Below are positions 50,405-59,495 of a DNA stretch of 64,000 nucleotides, in pieces. The stretch's first letter is position 1; the number at the start of each line of letters is the position of its first letter. Source of the DNA: Candidatus Bandiella numerosa (lineage in GTDB: Bacteria; Pseudomonadota; Alphaproteobacteria; Rickettsiales; Midichloriaceae); assembly GCF_029981845.1 (NCBI RefSeq), contig NZ_CP104164.1, positions 744,001 through 808,000 on the forward strand. The letters run 5' to 3'. The notes beneath the pieces are model-generated. The model saw nothing but the letters and a program-made list of their open reading frames with translations. It was not told where the DNA came from and searched no databases. A program made the position numbers and the translations under genes.

Positions 50405-51241
50405 TTAATTGGCGAATTTTTTAGCTACATTATCGAATTCTTTGATCTCCATAAGTAGTTGATTTAGGTCATCTATATGAAGCATGCATGAGCCATCACT
50501 TGGAGCAATATCTGGATTATCATGTGTTTCGATAAATAAAGCAGCTATTCCTATTGAAGTTGCTGCTCTTGCAAGGGGTTTTATAAATTGACGTTGTCCT
50601 CCACTCTGGTTACCAAGGCCACCAGGTTGCTGAACAGAGTGAGTTGCATCAAAAACTACTGGATAACCAGTTTCCTTCATTATTTCCAAACCACGCATAT
50701 CATTAATTAATGTGTTATAACCAAAAGAAACACCACGCTCTGTCAGCAATATCTGTTCATTACCAGATAATTCAATTTTACTAATAATGTTTTTAACATC
50801 CCAAGGAGCAAGAAATTGCCCTTTTTTAATGTTGATAATTTTACCTGTATTTGCTGCTGTAATTAATAAATCGGTTTGCCTGCACAAAAATGCCGGTATC
50901 TGTAATATATCAACAACTTTTGCAATTATATTGCATTGTTCTGGAGAGTGAACATCAGTGAGAATTGGGCAACCAATTTCTTCCTTTATTTGAGCAAATA
51001 TTGGTATTGATGCTTCTATTCCAATTCCTCTTTTTGCACCAATTGATGTTCTATTTGCTTTATCAAATGATGTCTTAAATATCAAACTCATTGAATGGGA
51101 ATCAGCAATATCTTTAATAGCTTTGGCCATATAAAGTGCATGTTCCTTTGATTCCATCTGACATGGCCCTGCAATCAATACTAATGGCAGATTATTTGCG
51201 ATTTTAATGTTACCAACGGCTATCTGTTTTAAATTATGCAT
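50405..51241 (-). CDS. kdsA: 3-deoxy-8-phosphooctulonate synthase KdsA
   Basis: Makes Kdo 8-phosphate from arabinose 5-phosphate and PEP, for the LPS inner core. Conserved stretches are LVLIAGPCQMESKEHALYMA, FKTSFDKANRTSIGAKRG, CPILTDVHSPEQCN, LLTERGVSFGYNTLINDM, VVFDATHSVQQPGG and FIETHDNPDIAPSDG. The enzyme is 278 aa, as usual. Retaining Kdo synthesis agrees with the lpx genes and lptE. Confidence 0.96.
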   Translation of the reverse strand: MHNLKQIAVGNIKIANNLPLVLIAGPCQMESKEHALYMAKAIKDIADSHSMSLIFKTSFDKANRTSIGAKRGIGIEASIPIFAQIKEEIGCPILTDVHSPEQCNIIAKVVDILQIPAFLCRQTDLLITAANTGKIINIKKGQFLAPWDVKNIISKIELSGNEQILLTERGVSFGYNTLINDMRGLEIMKETGYPVVFDATHSVQQPGGLGNQSGGQRQFIKPLARAATSIGIAALFIETHDNPDIAPSDGSCMLHIDDLNQLLMEIKEFDNVAKKFAN

Positions 51242-51327
51242 ATGCCTATGTAATTAAATGAGTTTAGAATTTTTCTATTTATATGCTAAATTAGCAGTTA
51301 GCTCAATATATTTTAAACTACAATTTT

Positions 51328-52617
51328 ATGGTAAGAATGCCTCATTGGCCTAAGCAGTTTAGTGCAAATTTTATTGATTTAGGGCTTACAAGAACAAAAA
51401 CCTTATTAAAAAGATTGGGAAATCCAGAAGAAACCATTCCTCCAGTAATTCATGTTGCAGGAACTAATGGAAAAGGATCTACTATTGCTTTTCTTAAAGC
51501 AATATTTAATGCAGCAGGATATATTGTGCATCAATATACCTCTCCACATCTAATTAGATTCAATGAACGTATTGTTATTTCTGGTAATGAAATTGACGAT
51601 GAGCAGTTATATGAAGTTATTGAGGAATGTAGATTAAAGTCAGATGGGTTAGATTTAACTTTTTTTGAGGCTACCACAGTTGCTGCATTTTTAGCATTTT
51701 CAAAATTTCCTGCGGATATAGTATTATTAGAAACTGGTTTAGGCGGAAGGTATGATGCAACTAATGTTATGGAAAATATATTGATGAGTATCATAACCCC
51801 AATTTCATTTGATCACATGGAGTTTCTAGGAGAAACTCTATTAAAGATTACAAGTGAAAAAGCGGGCATAATAAAAAAAGATTCACCTTGTATTATTAGT
51901 TGGCAAGAGAATGAGATATTAGATTATCTAATTAAAGAGTGTAGAAAAATTAAATCAAAAAATTTTGCATGTCGAAATGATTGGGGATTTGAAAAAACAA
52001 AAAATGGATTTAAATTTATTGATTTTTCAATAGGGGAGGAGAGTGAATTTCCAATGCCAAATCTTAAAGGCATACATCAAATTATTAATGCATCGACTGC
52101 GATATGTGCTGCAAAGAAATTAAATCATTTTTTCAATATAACTAATGAGCACTTAAGGAAAGGAATAACCAGCGCTTCATGGCCTGCAAGAATGCAAAAA
52201 ATTCAAAATGGGACGCTTTTATCCCTATTGCCTGAGAATAGTGAGGTATGGTTAGATGGGGCGCATAATACCGCAGGTGCTGAGATGATTGCAGCAACAT
52301 TAACAACATTTTCTCAAATGCCTACTTTTTTAATTAACGGAAGAACTAGGGACAGAGATATAGAGGGATTTTTGCTACCATTTAAGAACATAGTTGAGTA
52401 TGTTTTTGCGGTTCCAGTAGAATGGGAACCAAAAAGTGAAAATCCTAATAAAATTAAAATTTCTGCAGAAAGGCTCGGAATTAAATCAGTTGAATGTGTT
52501 TCTCTTGTAGAAGCAATGGATTTATGTGCTATAAAGAGCCAAGGTCAAGCAATAAGAGTTATGATTTGTGGGTCATTATATCTAGCAGGAGATATTGAAA
52601 ATGCTTTTAAAGATTAA
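51328..52617 (+). CDS. folC: Folylpolyglutamate/dihydrofolate synthase FolC
   Basis: Mur-ligase-like ATPase adding glutamates to folates. The P-loop VIHVAGTNGKGSTIAFLKAI is at about residues 40-59. Then TSPHLIRFNERIVISG, ETGLGGRYDATNV, SFDHMEFLGETLLKITSEKA and VWLDGAHNTAGAEM. The length of 429 aa is normal. Together with folB at 18.3 kb it indicates that part of the folate pathway is kept. Confidence 0.93.
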   Translation: MVRMPHWPKQFSANFIDLGLTRTKTLLKRLGNPEETIPPVIHVAGTNGKGSTIAFLKAIFNAAGYIVHQYTSPHLIRFNERIVISGNEIDDEQLYEVIEECRLKSDGLDLTFFEATTVAAFLAFSKFPADIVLLETGLGGRYDATNVMENILMSIITPISFDHMEFLGETLLKITSEKAGIIKKDSPCIISWQENEILDYLIKECRKIKSKNFACRNDWGFEKTKNGFKFIDFSIGEESEFPMPNLKGIHQIINASTAICAAKKLNHFFNITNEHLRKGITSASWPARMQKIQNGTLLSLLPENSEVWLDGAHNTAGAEMIAATLTTFSQMPTFLINGRTRDRDIEGFLLPFKNIVEYVFAVPVEWEPKSENPNKIKISAERLGIKSVECVSLVEAMDLCAIKSQGQAIRVMICGSLYLAGDIENAFKD

Positions 52618-52745
52618 TGTGAAATATGATTGGTAAAGAGTAGTGGTAAGTATTTATCTATCAAAGTTGATTCATCCAAAAAATGCTTGTATTTTTTAAA
52701 AAAAGTGCATTACTTTTATGAATAAACAAATGGTGGGGGTTGTTG

Positions 52746-55226
52746 ATGCCATTAATTAATTTAGAACAGTTTAAAACATTATTTCCAGAAACAAAGGTTG
52801 AGATTAGTGATGAGCAGGTAAAGTGGTATGTGAAGGAAAATATTTATAAAGGTAGTGATCCAGTTTATGAAAATGGAGCTAATGAGCAAATGCAGCTGCT
52901 TATAGAAAAAGCTAACGAACTAGGCTTAAAGAATTTTAAGGACTTATTTAAACATGCAGAAAATAAGCAAATAAAAGAATCGGTAGAAGCAATTTTGTAT
53001 TTATTGCAGGGCAAGGATATTTCGCTTTATCAAGACAGGACTTTTGAATGTGGACCTGGGACGCTTACAAATCTACAAAGTATTATATTTGATATCAAAG
53101 GAGTGCAATCATTACAATCAGTCGTATCACGGTATAGGAAAGAGATGTTAGAAGAGTTTGCAAAAGAGCTTTTGAAAAAGGGAGAGATGTTTTTCAAAAA
53201 TACATTAGATATAAGCGATGGTATGGAGGTTCACAACGTCACATCTATTCTGAATGTGATTGCTGATGATTTTGGAGTCATCAAAGATATTAAAGATCCT
53301 TATGTTCATAATTTCACGGATAATGAGGTTATAAAGAAAATAAAAGATTATTATACAGAAGAAATTAAAAAATTAACTTCAGGTGATATCTCAGATGGGA
53401 TAGTGGCTAAGCTTGAACAATCTCTTCTTGAATTCGATAAGTTTAGGATTAATGAGGAAGATTATGCCAATGGGTGGTACTTCAGAGAATTTTCAAAAAA
53501 TGTAGAGAAATATGAAAATGAGATGTCAGGAATATTAGGTAATGACTCGCTATTTGCCAAAATATTAATGATGACAGATAGTGGAGTAGTCATAGGTTTT
53601 AAAGATAATTACAGAGATATATTAAAAGATTTTATTGCCCTATATCTGGATGATAAGAAAGTTATAGAATTGGATGAGGCAGAGAAAAAAGAAATCATAA
53701 CAAAAGTTAAGATTGAAACAAGTAGCCCTTTTACCGAAGAAGAAATTAATGATGAGGTTTTGAAATATGCCATTGCTCATGATTTATGTATTAATATGGG
53801 CACTGCGCAAAGCGCCATAGATCCAGTGCGTGAATACCTAAATAGCGGCGATGTACAGAAGCGGCAATATGCAATAGATCATATTAAAAATAATTGCGAT
53901 AAATATGGTGGCAATGCAACTGAGATTACAAGTCAGGTAGAAAATCCTACTAATGCATACTACACTTATTCAGATTTTATAACTCAGCGGAAGTTTGATA
54001 AGGCATCTGCTATAGCGAGATTTTTTGATAAATATAACGAAAAAGTAGCTAAATATGCATCACTTGATGAATCAGAAAAAGGAAATACTACACATATAAT
54101 AGACTTGCTAAAGGGGGAGGAATTGAGGAAATTGAGGGAATATAACGCACAAAAAGAGGTGATATTGAGTAGGAATAAAGATGGAAAACATCCACTTGAT
54201 ACACTATTTGTGAATCCGTTATTCTCATCAATTACTTCCAATGATAGAGATAGCATTATGAGTATTTTAAGTGAAGCTAGAGAATGCACTATATTAAGGG
54301 AGGTACTGACTGCTAAAGATAAAAATGGATACACAGCGCTTCATCTAGCGGCTGACTCAGGCAATGCTGATGTGGTTGAAAATATTTTAGCTGCTATTGG
54401 CGATAATAAAGAGTTATTGAAAGAGATGCTGAATGTTAAGGATAGATATGGAGAAACAGCGCTTCATCTAGCAGCTAAGTCAGATAATGCTGATTTGGTT
54501 GAAAAGATTTTAACTGCTGCTAACGACGCTGAAGTGCTAAAAGATCTACTGACTGCTACGGATGTAAATGGAGACACAGTGCTTCTTTCTGCAGCTAAGT
54601 CAGATAAGGCAGATGTGGTTGAGAAGATTTTAGCTGCTATTGGCGATAATAAAGAGCTATTGAAGGACATGCTGACTGCTAAGGATGAAAATGGAGACAC
54701 AGTGCTTCTTTCTGCAGCTAAGTCAGATAAGGCAGATGTGGTTGAGAAGATTTTAGCTGCTATTGGCGATAATAAAGAGCTATTGAAGGATTTGCTGACT
54801 GCTAAGGATAAAAATGGAGCCACAGCGCTTCATCTAGCAGCTGAATCAGACAGAGCTGGTATTGTTGAGAAGATTTTAGCTGCTGCAAAGAAGCAAGAAC
54901 TATTGAAAGAGGTGTTGACTGCTAAGTTTGATGATGAATACACAGCGCTTTATCTAGCAGCTGTAGAAGGCAAAGTAGATGTGGTTGAAAAGATTTTAGC
55001 TGCTATTGGCGATAATAAAGAGTTATTGAAAGAGGTGCTGACTGCTAAGGATAAAAATGGAAACACAGCGCTTCTTCCTGCAGCTATATCAAATTTAGTA
55101 TCTTGGTTAGATAGGGCAGATGTGGTTGAAAAGATTTTAGCTGCTATTGGTGATAATAAAGAGCTATTGAAGGAGATACTGACTAAGTATCAAGATGTAA
55201 AAATATTGCTTCATCTAGGCATCTAG
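52746..55226 (+). CDS. Ankyrin-repeat protein, N-terminal part (gene split by frameshift)
   Basis: About 826 aa. Residues 1 to about 515 are a helical region of unknown family, with a short CGPGTLTNLQSIIFDI stretch near residue 99. From about 520 on come ankyrin repeats of unusual length (about 35-42 residues; typical unit TALHLAADSGNADVVENILA with an inserted AIGDNKELLKEML). The frame ends in LLHLGI-stop because one extra G sits in CATCTAGGCATC; without it the text continues into the next reading frame, which carries further repeats. ATG 52746 is chosen over TTG codons before it; GGTGGGGG lies upstream. Such proteins are common type IV effectors in Rickettsiales, inferred here. Confidence 0.8.
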   Translation: MPLINLEQFKTLFPETKVEISDEQVKWYVKENIYKGSDPVYENGANEQMQLLIEKANELGLKNFKDLFKHAENKQIKESVEAILYLLQGKDISLYQDRTFECGPGTLTNLQSIIFDIKGVQSLQSVVSRYRKEMLEEFAKELLKKGEMFFKNTLDISDGMEVHNVTSILNVIADDFGVIKDIKDPYVHNFTDNEVIKKIKDYYTEEIKKLTSGDISDGIVAKLEQSLLEFDKFRINEEDYANGWYFREFSKNVEKYENEMSGILGNDSLFAKILMMTDSGVVIGFKDNYRDILKDFIALYLDDKKVIELDEAEKKEIITKVKIETSSPFTEEEINDEVLKYAIAHDLCINMGTAQSAIDPVREYLNSGDVQKRQYAIDHIKNNCDKYGGNATEITSQVENPTNAYYTYSDFITQRKFDKASAIARFFDKYNEKVAKYASLDESEKGNTTHIIDLLKGEELRKLREYNAQKEVILSRNKDGKHPLDTLFVNPLFSSITSNDRDSIMSILSEARECTILREVLTAKDKNGYTALHLAADSGNADVVENILAAIGDNKELLKEMLNVKDRYGETALHLAAKSDNADLVEKILTAANDAEVLKDLLTATDVNGDTVLLSAAKSDKADVVEKILAAIGDNKELLKDMLTAKDENGDTVLLSAAKSDKADVVEKILAAIGDNKELLKDLLTAKDKNGATALHLAAESDRAGIVEKILAAAKKQELLKEVLTAKFDDEYTALYLAAVEGKVDVVEKILAAIGDNKELLKEVLTAKDKNGNTALLPAAISNLVSWLDRADVVEKILAAIGDNKELLKEILTKYQDVKILLHLGI

Positions 55227-56560
55227 GTCAGGTAAGGCAGGTGTGGTTAGCAAGATTTTAGCTGCTATTGGCGATAATAAAGAGTTATTGAAGGAGATAC
55301 TGACTGCTAAGGATAAAAATGGAGACACAGTGCTTCTTTCTGCAGCTAAGTCAGATAAGGCAGATAAGGCAGATGTGGTTGAAAATATTTTAGCTGCTAT
55401 TGGCGATAATAAAGAGTTATTAAAAGAGATGCTGAATGTTAAGGATAGATATGGAGAAACAGCGCTTCATCTAGCAGCTAAGTCAGATAATGCTGATTTG
55501 GTTGAGAAGATTTTAACTGCTGCTAACGACGCTGAAGTGCTAAAAGATCTACTGACGACTGTTACGGATGTACATCGCACAGTACTTCATTATGCAGCTG
55601 AATCAAACAATGCTAATGTGGTTAGCAAGATTTTAGCTGCTATTGGCGATAATAAAGAGCTATTGAAGGACATGCTGACTGCTAAAATTAAAAATGGAAA
55701 GACAGCGCTTCATCTAGCAGCTCAGTCAGGCAAGACTGGTGTGGTTAACAATATTTTAGCTGCTATTGGCGATAATAAAGAGCTATTGAAGGATTTGCTG
55801 ACTGCTAAGGATAAAAATGGATACACAGCGCTTCATCTAGCGGCTAACTCAGGCAATGCTAATGTGGTTAACAATATTTTAGCTGCTATTGGCGATAATA
55901 AAGAGTTATTGAAAGAGATGCTGACTGCTAAGAGTAATGATGAAAGCACAGCGCTTCATTATGCAGCTGAATCAAACAATGCTAATGTGGTTAGCAAGAT
56001 TTTAGCTGCTATTGGTGATAATAAAGAGTTATTGAAAGAGGTGTTGACTGCTAAAATTAAAAATGGAAAGACAGCGCTTCATCTAGCAGCTAGGTCAGAC
56101 AATGCTGATTTGGTTGAGAAGATTTTAGCTGCTATTGGCGATAATAAAGAGTTATTAAAAGAGATGCTGAATCTTAAGGATAAATATGGAGAAACAGCGC
56201 TTTATTTTGCAGTTAGGTCAGGCAAGTCTGGTATTGTTGAGAAGATTTTAAAGGTAGCAAAAAACCTTAATATATTGGGAGAGGTAGTTGGTGGTTTGGT
56301 GGATTTGGTGGCTGAGTCAGGCAATACTGATGTGGTTAGCAAGATTTTAGATGCTATTGGCGATAATAAAGAGTTATTGAAAGAGGTGCTAATTGTTAAG
56401 AATGAAGATGAAAAAACGGTGGTTGGTTTGGCGGTTACTAGATTTGCCACTGTTCCCACTGATACATCACTTGGTAAAATTTTTGAGGTAGCAAAAAAGC
56501 TTGATATATTGGGAGAAGTAGTTGGTGGTTGCGGTGATTCTTTCAGTTGCTTGTTCATAA
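54290..56560 (+). repeat. Array of near-identical ankyrin units, about 105-130 bp each
   Basis: The phrase AAIGDNKELL (one copy DAIGDNKELL) occurs 13 times across the two frames, and its DNA (TAGCTGCTATTGGCGATAAT) is almost unchanged each time. A block of about 180 bp at 54378-54560 (NILAAIGDNKELLKEMLNVK through LTAANDAEVLKDLL) recurs nearly unchanged about 1003 bp later at 55381. This shows recent segmental duplication on top of unit-by-unit expansion. Confidence 0.9.
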
Positions 56561-57033
56561 AAAATCCAGTTCGAATTAGTGATAATATAACTTTATGCTC
56601 GTCCGATTACTTTGTTAAAGAGTGTAAGGATTTAGTTACTCCTGCAAAATGGAGCAATCTGGTGCCTAGTATTTGGGTTAAAAATACCTCAGAGACTGGA
56701 ACGTATTGGAAAGAAAGGGACGCTTTGATTGAGAAAGTAGTTGAGAAATATCTAACCGATCACAGGTACATTAAAACAACTGATAAAGATGGTAACCAGA
56801 CATATTTGATTACAGAGCAAATAGACAAGATAAAATCTGAGATAAGAGATAATATAGCTTCGCACAAAGAAGAGATAACGCAGTTTTTAAACGAGAAGGG
56901 GCATTACAATGTGCAACCAAAGATAATCAAAGAGGAGCTTGAAAAAAGAGATAAAGAAGGAAAAAGCTTTGTTGAGAAGCTTCAAGAGAAGAAGAGCATA
57001 TCAGATACTTTTATGCCCTTTAATGTGAAGTGA
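55243..57033 (+). CDS. Ankyrin-repeat protein, C-terminal part (gene split by frameshift)
   Basis: A 596-aa frame that continues the preceding gene in the next phase. The GTG at 55243 is only the first possible codon; coding text begins about 20 bp earlier (ASRSGKAG before VVSKILAAIGDNKELL). About ten ankyrin-type units fill the first about 430 residues; the later ones are degenerate (EVVGGLVDLVAESGNTDVVS). The last about 160 residues are non-repeat: Cys-containing DNITLCSSDYFVKECKDL, then a charged helical tail with EKKSISDTFMPFNVK at the end. Whether it is made as a separate protein is unknown. The stop overlaps the next gene by 4 bp (GTGA). Confidence 0.75.
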   Translation: MVSKILAAIGDNKELLKEILTAKDKNGDTVLLSAAKSDKADKADVVENILAAIGDNKELLKEMLNVKDRYGETALHLAAKSDNADLVEKILTAANDAEVLKDLLTTVTDVHRTVLHYAAESNNANVVSKILAAIGDNKELLKDMLTAKIKNGKTALHLAAQSGKTGVVNNILAAIGDNKELLKDLLTAKDKNGYTALHLAANSGNANVVNNILAAIGDNKELLKEMLTAKSNDESTALHYAAESNNANVVSKILAAIGDNKELLKEVLTAKIKNGKTALHLAARSDNADLVEKILAAIGDNKELLKEMLNLKDKYGETALYFAVRSGKSGIVEKILKVAKNLNILGEVVGGLVDLVAESGNTDVVSKILDAIGDNKELLKEVLIVKNEDEKTVVGLAVTRFATVPTDTSLGKIFEVAKKLDILGEVVGGCGDSFSCLFIKNPVRISDNITLCSSDYFVKECKDLVTPAKWSNLVPSIWVKNTSETGTYWKERDALIEKVVEKYLTDHRYIKTTDKDGNQTYLITEQIDKIKSEIRDNIASHKEEITQFLNEKGHYNVQPKIIKEELEKRDKEGKSFVEKLQEKKSISDTFMPFNVK

Positions 57034-57572
57034 ACCACAAAAAGTGTGAATTTGTAGTGGAGGAAAAAGACACTGAAAATGCAGTAACATTATCAGAATA
57101 TAATACTGAGTGGCCTTTGCTATTTAACAAAGAAAAAGATTTTTTAATGAAAATTATTGGGCGCTATCTTATCGGCAGTATAGAGCATGTTGGTAGCACA
57201 GCGGTGCCAGAACTCACTGCGAAACCAGTGATAGACATAATGTTTGGTGTTAAATCCTTAAAGTATTCTAAACCCGTAATAGAATTGCTGGTAAAAAATG
57301 GCTATAATTATTTCCCATATAAACCAGATGTAATGCATTGGTTTTGCAAACCATCTCCTATTTTTAGAACGCACCACCTTTATTTAGTGCCTTATGAAAG
57401 CGACTTATGGAAACAAAGAATAAAATTTCGTGATATTCTGCGAGCAGATTCTAAAGTAGCATCCAAATACGTTGAATTGAAAAAAGCATTAGCTAAGCAT
57501 TATAAAGAAGATCGCGAAGCATATACTGAGAGCAAAACAAATTTTATTCAGAATGTTTTAAATATGAAATAA
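57030..57572 (+). CDS. GrpB family protein (UPF0157, nucleotidyltransferase-like)
   Basis: A 180-aa GrpB/UPF0157 protein. Key text is VTLSEYNTEWPLLFNKEKDF, then IEHVGSTAVPELTAKPVIDI (the GS...D pattern of the nucleotidyltransferase fold at about residues 52-72), HHLYLVPYESDLWKQRIKFR and YVELKKALAKHYKEDREAYT. The cellular role of the family is not settled. The GTG start overlaps the ankyrin stop codon by 4 bp, so the two are translationally coupled. Confidence 0.87.
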   Translation: MNHKKCEFVVEEKDTENAVTLSEYNTEWPLLFNKEKDFLMKIIGRYLIGSIEHVGSTAVPELTAKPVIDIMFGVKSLKYSKPVIELLVKNGYNYFPYKPDVMHWFCKPSPIFRTHHLYLVPYESDLWKQRIKFRDILRADSKVASKYVELKKALAKHYKEDREAYTESKTNFIQNVLNMK

Positions 57573-57582
57573 GGATGGGGGT

Positions 57583-58854
57583 TTAAATATTCGAATTAAT
57601 TCTATTTTCTATTTCACTTCTAAAATGCCTAACCAGTCCTTGAATAGGCCATGCTGCCGCATCACCTAATGCACATATTGTATGTCCTTCAATTTGTTTT
57701 GTTAGTTCAATGATCGAATCAATTTCTTCTATTTTTGCATCGCCTCTAACCATTCTATCCATTATTCTATATAACCAGCCTGTACCTTCCCTGCAAGGGG
57801 TGCATTGCCCACAAGATTCATGCATATAGAATTTTGATAAATTAGCTATAGCTTCTATTATGTCGGTGGATTTATCCATTACTATAACACCTGCGGTTCC
57901 AAGTGCAGTATTGGCTTCTTTTAGACTATCGAAATCCATTAATACATCTTCACAAACATTTTTGGGAATTAAAGGAACTGATGAACCACCTGGAATAACT
58001 GCAAGTAAATTATCCCACCCACCTCTAACTCCTCCTGCATGTTTTTCTATTAATTCCTTTAGTGGTATAGACATAGATTCTTCAACATTACAAGGTTTAT
58101 TAACATGCCCAGAAATGCAAAAAACTTTTGTTCCAGTATTTTTAGGTCTGCCAATAGAAGCAAACCAGTCAGCTCCACGCTTTAGAATTTCTGGCACAAC
58201 TGCTACCGTTTCAATATTATTCACTGTAGTAGGGCATCCCCATACGCCAACTGCAGCAGGAAATGCTGGAGGTTTAAGTCTTGGCATGCCTTTTCTGCCC
58301 TCCAAACTGTTTAGTAAAGCTGTTTCCTCTCCACAAATATATGCACCTGCTCCTCTATGAATATAAACATCAAAATTGATTCCAGTTTCTAAGATATTTT
58401 TACCTAAAAATCCTTTTTCATAGGCCTCCTCAATAGCCCTTTTGAGAATAATATATTCATTGTAATATTCTCCACGTATATATATGTATGCGGCTTTTGC
58501 TCTTATTGCTATTCCTGAAAGAATGCTTCCCTCAATTACTCTATGTGGTTCATAACGAATTATATCTCTATCTTTACAGGTTCCAGGTTCACTTTCATCA
58601 GCATTTACTACTAGGTAAGACGGTTTACCACTTTTTGATTCCTTAGGCATAAACGACCACTTCATACCTGTTGAAAATCCTGCACCACCACGTCCCCTTA
58701 AATCCGATTTTTTAACTTCTTCTATTATATCATCAGGAGATTTTTTTAGATTGTTTTTATAATTATGCCAAATCCCTCTTTTAATTGAAGCTTGTATATC
58801 AAACGACATTTTTCCATCCAAATTGGTGAAAATTTTGTCATCTTTCTTAAGCAT
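57583..58854 (-). CDS. nuoF: NADH-quinone oxidoreductase subunit F
   Basis: NADH- and FMN-binding subunit of complex I, 423 aa. The sequence has SDLRGRGGAGFSTGMKWSFM (NADH/FMN site), NADESEPGTCKDRDI, GAGAYICGEETALLNSLEGR, PAFPAAVGVWGCPTTVNNIE, and the [4Fe-4S] ligands ESCGQCTPCREGTGWLYRI with the later CALGDAAAWPIQG. It stands alone on the minus strand, with no nuoE beside it, and has no link to nuoG at 46.9 kb. Confidence 0.96.
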   Translation of the reverse strand: MLKKDDKIFTNLDGKMSFDIQASIKRGIWHNYKNNLKKSPDDIIEEVKKSDLRGRGGAGFSTGMKWSFMPKESKSGKPSYLVVNADESEPGTCKDRDIIRYEPHRVIEGSILSGIAIRAKAAYIYIRGEYYNEYIILKRAIEEAYEKGFLGKNILETGINFDVYIHRGAGAYICGEETALLNSLEGRKGMPRLKPPAFPAAVGVWGCPTTVNNIETVAVVPEILKRGADWFASIGRPKNTGTKVFCISGHVNKPCNVEESMSIPLKELIEKHAGGVRGGWDNLLAVIPGGSSVPLIPKNVCEDVLMDFDSLKEANTALGTAGVIVMDKSTDIIEAIANLSKFYMHESCGQCTPCREGTGWLYRIMDRMVRGDAKIEEIDSIIELTKQIEGHTICALGDAAAWPIQGLVRHFRSEIENRINSNI

Positions 58855-59074
58855 AATAACACTATTTTATTTATAATTTGCTTAAGCTTACCATTTTATC
58901 AAAATAACTAAAGCAAAATATTCATTAAAAATTATTTAGGTGCTACGCATACATTAAAAAAAATACTTGAAGATGCATTTAGAACAGAATGATATCTAAA
59001 AAACTACAACTTACCTCAGTGTACTCAATAAATATTTTTCCTCATTTTTTGCGAAGCAACCTAATTAACTTTAA

Positions 59075-59350
59075 TTACTTATTAACTTTATTCTTTAATA
59101 ATTGGCCTGATGAAAACCTAACATATTTTTTAGCAGGTACTGTTACTATCTCTCCACTTCTTGGAGTTTTAACTTGTCTTTTAGGTAACTTTTGAATTTT
59201 AAATGTGCCGAAACCCACAAATCTTAAAACATCTTCCTTTTTTAAGGCATCTCCAACACACTCAAATACTACATCAACAACTTTAGAAGTATATATTTTA
59301 GAACACTCTAACTTTTTAGATAGCATAGTTATAAACTCACTCTTATTCAT
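59075..59350 (-). CDS. HU/IHF-family DNA-binding protein
   Basis: A 91-aa histone-like protein. The helical start is MNKSEFITMLSKKLECSKIY, then VFECVGDALKKEDVLRFVGF and GTFKIQKLPKRQVKTPRSGE, with the DNA-contacting arm RSGEIVTVPAKKYVRFSSGQ, and a basic end. It differs from standard HU in the core (GFGTF, NP replaced by SG), so I do not choose between HU and IHF subunits. The start is ATG 59350 rather than 59368. The 58855-59074 gap downstream holds nothing I can name. Confidence 0.85.
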   Translation of the reverse strand: MNKSEFITMLSKKLECSKIYTSKVVDVVFECVGDALKKEDVLRFVGFGTFKIQKLPKRQVKTPRSGEIVTVPAKKYVRFSSGQLLKNKVNK

Positions 59351-59495
59351 TTTGACCTCGAAATTCAAATTAATACAACTAATAATATTGGTAACATGTA
59401 CAAAATGGTAAGTAAATAGTATTTAATCTTAAAGGTATTTTTAAAAAATTTTGATTTATCTAATTTAATTAGCTAGATTTACTAGATAATATTTT

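Noticed and set aside
54464..54823. Minus-strand open frame across the ankyrin repeats
   Set aside because: Its repeats (SPFSSLAVSMSFNSSLLSP) are simply the complement of the plus-strand ankyrin units; repetitive DNA gives long shadow frames.
54290..56560. CRISPR-like array
   Set aside because: Regular repetition with spacing of about 105-130 bp was considered, but the units encode ankyrin repeats in frame, and there are no unique spacers or cas genes.
55243..57033. Independent second ankyrin gene with its own start at GTG 55243
   Set aside because: Coding text of the same repeat extends upstream of this GTG to the end of the first frame, there is no ribosome-binding site, and one extra base explains the split.
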